Below, one piece after another: positions 42,297 to 47,933 of a stretch of DNA of 47,933 nucleotides (the first letter of the stretch is position 1; every line of letters begins with the position of its first letter). The position numbers were made by a program, and so were the translations under genes. The notes beneath the pieces were generated by a model. That model did not search any database, was not told the DNA's origin, and saw only the letters and a list, made by a program, of their open reading frames with translations. Where the stretch lies: NCBI GenBank assembly GCA_017619495.1, contig JAFZSF010000028.1, positions 1-47,933 of the forward strand, in the 5' to 3' direction. This DNA comes from Clostridia bacterium. Its GTDB lineage: Bacteria; Bacillota; Clostridia; Christensenellales; UBA1242.

Positions 42297-45200
42297 CTTT
42301 TTTAGGAGCCTCCTCCGCTTTGGGCGCGGCTACCGGTTGATTTGCTTTTTCGTCTTTGTTAGTCTCAGCTTGGGCAGCTTTTTTGTCCTTACCTCTCAAA
42401 GCGCGTGGTGCGTCAACAAAACGGGTGGCACGCGCGGTCTTGATGAAGTAGAAGATAACACCCGCTAACAAACCAACTGACAAAACGATCAGGATAATAC
42501 CCCAAACGGTATTCAAATTGACACTTTTGTTTGTTGATTCGGCGTCCAAAGTAAACGCGATGGAAGAACTAACCGTACTGCTGGTGTAGTTATTATACAA
42601 TTCAGCCGTAACTTTGTAAGTACCACTACCCTCGGTCAAATCAAATTTATAGGTATAGTTGTTGGGGTCTTTAATCGCCTTGGTAGCATCGTTATCGGTC
42701 GACCAGTCACTGCTGCTAATGAAGGTACCGTCATCAAAAGTAACGGTTACGGAAACTTTATCCCAATAGTATTTTAATGCGTCGTCATTTTCGTTAATCA
42801 AATTCAACATGGTTTCGTTGCCGTCAAAAGCGAACTTTGACATATCAATTGTCACATAACGATGACCATTACTATCTTTATCAATAATCAATTTATCTGA
42901 AGATTCGGTAATGGTTTTATTTTCCTTACCATCGTTATAGGTTAAGAAGCCCTCACTTAATTTAACTTGCCCATTTTCCAAGTTACCGAAAGTGACATTA
43001 TAACTAACCGTCGAACTACCTAATTTGTAAGTTACCGTGTAAACACCGGAAACAGTACTCTTACTGGAAGCCCCCAAAGCAGTATAGTTATTAGCGTTGT
43101 ATTTGCTGTTGGTTTTAACATCAGCGAAGAAAGTACCTTCGGGACGGAAAACATAGTAGCCATTAATGGGTGCAATGATGCTTTCTTTACCCGCAGCTTT
43201 CTTTTGTTTGTTAGAAACCAAGAAACTGCTGCTACCACTCTTTTGAACTGTAATTTCAACATCGTCCGAACTAGCGTTACCCGCTGTAACATTGGCCATC
43301 GGAATGGCAATCGCTGGGTACATATAGCCAGTTACAGTGCTACCATCATAAATTGGTTCCAAATAGTCATACAAGTACGCGCTATTAACCACGAAGTCGG
43401 TGGCGGCACCGTAGTTAGCGTCTTTGAATTCGTCTAAGGTAATTGCATATGCCGGTTTATCGGTGGTATTTGTACCATTGTCACCAAGTAAATATTTTTC
43501 GTTTTTAATGCGGTAAATTTTGGTTTCATCAATTTCCGATGTGGTGGTAATACCGTTTAACATCATTTTTTCGGTATTATAATCCTCGCCCATCAAAATG
43601 TTTGATGCGGTACTGGAAGCGTTAACTTGAACTACACAGTTGATATTATAGAAAGGATCAGCCTCACCAGTAAAATAACAATCGAAGCGCAATTTATGTT
43701 TGCCAGTTTCATTTGGTGTGAATTTATTACCCGTAACGCTGTTCGGGTCACTGACTTCACCCATTACTGTAACGGTATAGTCACCGACTTCGGCACCATC
43801 AGCAGCTTGGTATAATTTACGATTACTGGAAATATAAACTAATTCGTTTGATTCGTTGTAAATGTGCACATCGGGTAAGGTCATGCTGTTACCCAAAGTC
43901 AAGGTCGCATCAACCGCATCACTGTCTGTGCTTAAACCGTCCAAGCGACCATGCCATTCACCACTGCTTTCAATGTTAATTTGTTTAACCAAAACGGAAA
44001 CTTGACTGCTGGCGTATTCCTTAGCGGTAATGACCAAAATGTAATCATCTTTCACATCAGGTGTAAAATACAATTCCTTACCAACGCCACCTAAGGTATA
44101 ACTGTCGCGGTTAAAAGCAACTGAACTAACGATTTCCGCACTGGCGCTGTTACCATTGTAAATGTTATAGCGTTTATGGTCTTTTTTTGAATAAACCGCG
44201 ATGCTCATTTGACCGTCAATCGCAGTACCCCAGTTAGCAGTAATACTGGTAATTTTTACCGGTTTACCCGCTTTGAAAGTATTGTCGGCAATGTTATCAC
44301 TGATTGTAGCATTAAGCGTTACGCTGTGACCGGCCGTTTCATCATAAATTGTAAAGGCAGCCCGTTTCCATGCGTAACCGTATTGTGCCACTGTGTCTTT
44401 GGTTTGATAAATAGCGTCCGCAAACAATTCTGTGTGGAAGTAATCATCTGAATCGGCGTTACTGGTTGCTTTACCTAATTGGTGTTTCAAAGCGGACTGT
44501 AACCCGTTGAAGTTTTGGGCTACCGCGTAAATGTAGTAGTTACCGGCCCCCACTGCCAAATCGGTCATGTCAACCGTAAGTGAAGTGCCGGCAGTATAAT
44601 CCAATGCCTTAACATCACTTCTATTATCAGCGTTAACCAAATAATAACTTTTTTTAAGGTCATTTTCAGGAGTGTGGTCATCGTCGAAATCTGGCACTTG
44701 GAAATCAAAAGTATTACCTTCAACTTGGTAAACATCGCTCACTTGGAAAGTTTTATTCGCGTCAATAATGGGTGAGTTAATACCATCGGTACCACAATTA
44801 AAGGCGCTTTCACCATCAACAAAGAAATACAAATATTTATAAGTTGAATGAGCGGTGTCATACGCACTATATTTTTCGTTGTTACCTTCAAAACGCGGTT
44901 CAGTATCGCGTACCGCAAAAGTTACACGGTACAAGCCCGGAACTTTTTTCAAAGTAACTACATTAGCACCTTGGTTGGACGGAGTGCTATCCGCAAAACC
45001 AATTGTCAAAGGTTTACTTTGGTCATAAGTGAAAGTTGTCGCATTGATTTCACTGCCCTTGCTGGCGCGGTTACTTTCTTCAACACTATTACCGTCGGCA
45101 GTTTTCCATTGTTCAACTGTCACGGCGGTCACATCAATATCCGCAAAAGCGGTAGCGTTATCGTGCGGGAAGATGGCTGGTAAAATTAAACCTTGGTTAT

Positions 45201-46599
45201 AGTTTACCGTGATTTTTTTGGTTGTGGTTGAATCCGGTTGGGTGGTCAATGGTAAATATTCATCGAAGTCAGTCAAGGTACTGTACTTTTCGTTCATTTC
45301 CGCAATTTTAGCGGCGTCCTCTTTATTATACGCCTCAACCCAAGCAAAATCTGGAGAAACGGTATCACGATAGATTTTTACACTGTCACTCCAATATTGA
45401 ACATTGTCGCCGTTTTGAGTTACTGCGTCATTGCTGAAAGCGGAATCCATTTTATAACCGAACAAGGTTGAGGTTTGGAATTGGAAACGGTACCAACCCA
45501 ATTTTTTAACTTTAACATTCAATCCGTCAATTTCAATAAATTCATTATCCAATTTACCATTTTCAACCGTAAAGGTTAAAGTTTGAGTTTTGTCGCTGGT
45601 GTTGTTGTTAATTGCCCAAGTTTTGGGTTCATCGGCAAACAAGTGTGCTTGTACTTTAACAATCGAAGTCTGGGCTTCCACCGTAAAAGTGTTTTTACCC
45701 GCTTGCGCACTATCAGCAGCTGGCGCAGTCAAAGCCACAGTCGAATTATAAGACAAGTTAGCCACACTAGGCGCGGTCGGAATGTTCGCAAAAGTAACAT
45801 CGTCTTGGTTAACATTTTTAATTTCAATCGCGTTTAAGGGTAAAGCCACCAATAAACTACCATTGTCCTGATCTTCTTTCAAAGCATAAGTAACTTTCAG
45901 ATTACCAGTCAAAGCTCGGTAGTCAGTCATATCAATGGTCATGTGTTTTGCATCAAAAGCCAACTTGGTGTTTGCTAAATAACTATTTTCCAAAGAAACC
46001 GTCGCATACAAGCGATAAGTTTCTTCGTTTTGCTTTTTATCCTTTAAAGTTACTACCGCGTAGTGACCGGCGTCGTTACCTTCAATTTTAACCAATTCCC
46101 GACTGTCACCGTTAACCGTAAAACTTTCCGGCAACGGCAAAGCCAATTCACTTAAACCTTTGGGTGCTACTGTAACCACATTGCTGGGCATCGCCATAGT
46201 GTAAGTACTCTTGGTTGCGGTCACCTTGTAGGTGTCAAACAAAACCTTGTTATCACCGGTACCAATATAGAAACGCCATTCATATTGACCAATTTCGTTG
46301 TATAAGCGCGGATTACCAATGGTACCAAAATCGGTAATTTGTCGTCCAGCGTGCCACAATTCAGCGGTATTGCCTACGGTAATGTCTGGCACTTTAATTG
46401 GATCGGTAATTTTAACCGTGCGCGCCGGTAAATTCGTAATAGTAACATCGTTACTTGCGGTTACCCCTGCTGCCGCGGCATGCAAATGTAAAGCAGCCGC
46501 CACCGAAATCACGGGACTGAAAATACCCATGATCGCCACTAGTAACAAAACGATGGCCGGTGCCAATAATTTTTTCAGATTTTTTTTCAATTTGTCCAT
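42286..46599 (-). CDS. Giant cell-surface protein with Ig-like regions, 1437 aa
   Basis: N-terminal signal peptide (about residues 1-34, ending before ALHLHAAAAG), about 1340 extracellular residues rich in Thr, Asp and Val strands, one C-terminal membrane helix (VWGIILIVLSVGLLAGVIFYF) and a 55-residue Lys/Ala-rich cytoplasmic tail. Stretches such as PKGLSELALPLPESFTVNG look like Ig/Big-type beta domains, but no family is certain. There is no LPXTG; the protein seems held by its own helix, like the DUF6273-like protein. The start ATG 46599 (not the upstream extension) is set by the signal peptide and by TATAAT 7 bases before it. Confidence 0.88.
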   Translation of the reverse strand: MDKLKKNLKKLLAPAIVLLLVAIMGIFSPVISVAAALHLHAAAAGVTASNDVTITNLPARTVKITDPIKVPDITVGNTAELWHAGRQITDFGTIGNPRLYNEIGQYEWRFYIGTGDNKVLFDTYKVTATKSTYTMAMPSNVVTVAPKGLSELALPLPESFTVNGDSRELVKIEGNDAGHYAVVTLKDKKQNEETYRLYATVSLENSYLANTKLAFDAKHMTIDMTDYRALTGNLKVTYALKEDQDNGSLLVALPLNAIEIKNVNQDDVTFANIPTAPSVANLSYNSTVALTAPAADSAQAGKNTFTVEAQTSIVKVQAHLFADEPKTWAINNNTSDKTQTLTFTVENGKLDNEFIEIDGLNVKVKKLGWYRFQFQTSTLFGYKMDSAFSNDAVTQNGDNVQYWSDSVKIYRDTVSPDFAWVEAYNKEDAAKIAEMNEKYSTLTDFDEYLPLTTQPDSTTTKKITVNYNQGLILPAIFPHDNATAFADIDVTAVTVEQWKTADGNSVEESNRASKGSEINATTFTYDQSKPLTIGFADSTPSNQGANVVTLKKVPGLYRVTFAVRDTEPRFEGNNEKYSAYDTAHSTYKYLYFFVDGESAFNCGTDGINSPIIDANKTFQVSDVYQVEGNTFDFQVPDFDDDHTPENDLKKSYYLVNADNRSDVKALDYTAGTSLTVDMTDLAVGAGNYYIYAVAQNFNGLQSALKHQLGKATSNADSDDYFHTELFADAIYQTKDTVAQYGYAWKRAAFTIYDETAGHSVTLNATISDNIADNTFKAGKPVKITSITANWGTAIDGQMSIAVYSKKDHKRYNIYNGNSASAEIVSSVAFNRDSYTLGGVGKELYFTPDVKDDYILVITAKEYASSQVSVLVKQINIESSGEWHGRLDGLSTDSDAVDATLTLGNSMTLPDVHIYNESNELVYISSNRKLYQAADGAEVGDYTVTVMGEVSDPNSVTGNKFTPNETGKHKLRFDCYFTGEADPFYNINCVVQVNASSTASNILMGEDYNTEKMMLNGITTTSEIDETKIYRIKNEKYLLGDNGTNTTDKPAYAITLDEFKDANYGAATDFVVNSAYLYDYLEPIYDGSTVTGYMYPAIAIPMANVTAGNASSDDVEITVQKSGSSSFLVSNKQKKAAGKESIIAPINGYYVFRPEGTFFADVKTNSKYNANNYTALGASSKSTVSGVYTVTYKLGSSTVSYNVTFGNLENGQVKLSEGFLTYNDGKENKTITESSDKLIIDKDSNGHRYVTIDMSKFAFDGNETMLNLINENDDALKYYWDKVSVTVTFDDGTFISSSDWSTDNDATKAIKDPNNYTYKFDLTEGSGTYKVTAELYNNYTSSTVSSSIAFTLDAESTNKSVNLNTVWGIILIVLSVGLLAGVIFYFIKTARATRFVDAPRALRGKDKKAAQAETNKDEKANQPVAAPKAEEAPKKDAK

Positions 46600-46606
46600 G
46601 TTGATA

Positions 46607-46635
46607 ATTATAAAGCCAAACCCAAAGCTTGGCAA
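46607..46635 (-). promoter_or_regulatory. Promoter of the giant surface protein, leaderless geometry
   Basis: -35 TTGCCA (46630-46635), a 17-bp spacer and -10 TATAAT (46607-46612), ending 7 bases before the ATG at 46599. Confidence 0.75.
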
Positions 46636-46655
46636 GATATTATTTGCAACAATTC

Positions 46656-46685
46656 TTGACTTTATTAACCCAGCTGTCATACAAT
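46656..46685 (+). promoter_or_regulatory. corA promoter, leaderless geometry
   Basis: -35 TTGACT (46656-46661), an 18-bp spacer and -10 TACAAT (46680-46685), ending 5 bases before the ATG at 46691. Confidence 0.7.
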
Positions 46686-46690
46686 AGCGC

Positions 46691-47707
46691 ATGACAAATA
46701 TCTTGCTAAATAAGGACGGTAAATACATCAAAATCGACAATCCCAGTCTGCGGGATTTGCCAACCGATGAACGCGTTTGGGTGCAATTAATTAATCCGAA
46801 CGAAATTGAAGTACACCGTGTCATTGATGAACTAAAAATTCCCGAAGATTTCGTGCGTTCAGCGTTGGACGATGAGGAAGGACCGCGTTTAGACGAAGAC
46901 GATGATACGCATTATACTTTGACGGTTTTCGATATTCCGGTCATTCAGCGCGAATCCGACAGTGATGCGCCCTACACTACTATTCCATTGTCAATTATTC
47001 AAAAGGGCAACTTAACCGTTACAGTTTGTTTGCAAGATAATTTCAAATTTCACGAAATTAAACACGGTACTTTACGCCGTAATATCTTATTGGACAGCCC
47101 AAGGATTACTTACCAATTCTTGCTGGCTTTCCACAGTTTGTACGAAGTTTACCTGCGTGCAATTGACAAAACCAGCACTCGTCTGGAAAGTAAATTGATG
47201 GAATCTAAAGATGCCGATACCAGCTTGCGTGAATTGATGCGTTTGAAAAATGCTTTGATTTATTTCTCTTCATCCTTACGTCAAAACAATTTGGTGGCGG
47301 AAAAGTTAATGAACCAAAAAGGCTTGACCGAAGATGATGTTGAAACCTTGGAAAACATCGTGGTTGAAATTAAACAAGCGTTTGCCACCTGTAACATTCA
47401 ACGCGAATTGATGAACGAAACCATGGGCACCTATTCAAACATTGTCAACTATCAATTAGCCGAACGCATGCGTTTATTAACCATCGTGACGATTATTTTG
47501 GCAATCCCGACTTTGATTGCAGGTATTTACGGCATGAACGTACGTTTACCGTTTGACCAATTACCTGGTTTGAACGCCTTTTGGATTGTAATTGCGGTAA
47601 CCTTAATCGCCTGTATTGCGACCGCAATTTGGATGGTACCCAACCGCCATATTTTTAACAAGCCGAAAAAGAAACACCGCAGGCACCACAAGAAAAAAGA
47701 AAATTAA
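46691..47707 (+). CDS. corA: CorA-family magnesium/divalent metal transporter
   Basis: Large soluble N-terminal domain (about 270 residues) forming the cytoplasmic funnel, then two C-terminal membrane helices. The family signature GMN is at residues 281-283 (GIYGMNV), between the helices as expected. The 338-aa protein ends in a strongly basic tail (KPKKKHRRHHKKK). It forms a pentameric channel for Mg2+ and related ions in the cell membrane. Single-gene unit, ending at a bidirectional terminator. Confidence 0.96.
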   Translation: MTNILLNKDGKYIKIDNPSLRDLPTDERVWVQLINPNEIEVHRVIDELKIPEDFVRSALDDEEGPRLDEDDDTHYTLTVFDIPVIQRESDSDAPYTTIPLSIIQKGNLTVTVCLQDNFKFHEIKHGTLRRNILLDSPRITYQFLLAFHSLYEVYLRAIDKTSTRLESKLMESKDADTSLRELMRLKNALIYFSSSLRQNNLVAEKLMNQKGLTEDDVETLENIVVEIKQAFATCNIQRELMNETMGTYSNIVNYQLAERMRLLTIVTIILAIPTLIAGIYGMNVRLPFDQLPGLNAFWIVIAVTLIACIATAIWMVPNRHIFNKPKKKHRRHHKKKEN

Positions 47708-47733
47708 AAAATGACCCGCTCGGGTCATTTTTA
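47707..47733. terminator. Bidirectional intrinsic terminator between corA and recN
   Basis: Stem AAAAATGACCC with GGGTCATTTTT around the loop GCTC. It serves corA on one strand; the recN stop codon lies in its right flank. Confidence 0.88.
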
Positions 47734-47933
47734 TTTACCCAATAAAGCGCGGGCGTGAGCCAAGGCCGTATCGCCGCCACCGATGATGCGAGCAATTTCT
47801 TGTTCACGCGCCGCCGCATCTAACGGATAAACATTGGTTACGGTTTGATTGTCGCTAACGTTCTTTTGAATTAAGAAATGCGTATCCCCCGCCGCCGCTA
47901 CGGACGCCAAGTGCGTTACCACAATGATTTGTG
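47731..47933 (-). CDS. recN: DNA repair protein RecN, C-terminal fragment (rest outside window)
   Basis: The frame is open to the window edge. The visible C-terminal part (VVTHLASVAAAGDTHFLIQK, then YPLDAAAREQEIARIIGG and ALAHARALL) matches the end of RecN, an SMC-like protein for double-strand break repair, including the switch His in VTHL. The GTG at 47922 is internal, not a start. Confidence 0.9.
   Translation of the reverse strand, partial: QIIVVTHLASVAAAGDTHFLIQKNVSDNQTVTNVYPLDAAAREQEIARIIGGGDTALAHARALLGK

Noticed and set aside
42286-46599. Sortase-anchored protein with LPXTG
   Set aside because: No LPXTG-like motif precedes the C-terminal helix.
46600-46824. 75-residue upstream extension of the giant surface protein
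   Set aside because: It would bury the signal peptide and overlap corA; TATAAT and the signal peptide fix the start at 46599.
1-47933. tRNA, rRNA or CRISPR loci
   Set aside because: Intergenic gaps are short and none shows a cloverleaf-type TTCRA block, rRNA-like sequence or regularly spaced repeats.

Overview
The window looks like a compact, mid-GC chromosome segment from an endospore-forming, probably uncultured clostridia-like member of the Bacillota. The evidence is spoIIE, cwlD, a GerA-type germinant receptor operon, AddAB instead of RecBCD, a comEC-holA pair and intact housekeeping genes (mnmE, mnmG, recR, secA, uvrB, recN). LysRS is the class I (archaeal-type) enzyme. I saw no tRNA, rRNA, CRISPR array, insertion sequence or phage gene. 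Taxonomy is inferred from gene content only.

Layout. 1-2434: 3' part of mnmE, then mnmG, ending at a bidirectional terminator. 2466-4602 (minus): an unknown helical protein and class I lysS. 4649-7072 (plus): a shortened three-gene germinant receptor operon. 7069-12968 (minus): addB-addA and a small membrane protein. 13057-14220: a U32 peptidase-family gene, tail-to-tail with the minus-strand operon recR - unknown - short comEC - holA (14186-17856). 17891-20176 (minus): spoIIE, with Spo0A-box-like repeats upstream, divergent from secA. 20300-24761 (plus): secA, a GH10 glycosidase without signal peptide, and a DUF1653 protein. 24762-27292: an AT-rich segment with a BspA-like leucine-rich-repeat lipoprotein and small genes; two copies of a 40-bp element flank its core. 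27364-30815 (minus): two ABC exporter half-transporters whose ATPase motifs are all damaged. 30858-32145 (plus): cwlD, a Cys/His-rich mini-protein and a single-pass protein. 32142-39943 (minus): ABC-F ATPase, a DUF6273-like surface protein, a small membrane protein, an RND transporter, and NfeD plus SPFH. 39953-46599 (minus): a giant surface protein, a small wing-helix-like membrane protein and uvrB. 46691-47933: corA, then the 3' end of recN.

The most general signal is transcriptional. Most first genes of transcription units have a -10 hexamer ending only 4-8 nt before the start codon, usually with a -35 hexamer 17 bp further up and no ribosome binding site. Genes inside operons have ordinary Shine-Dalgarno sequences. 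First genes therefore appear to be read from leaderless mRNAs. The most unusual protein-level finding is the ABC exporter pair in which both ATPase domains have lost their catalytic motifs. The repeated 40-bp element lies just after a stop codon and just before an intrinsic terminator in both places. These are readings of the sequence alone; no database search was possible.
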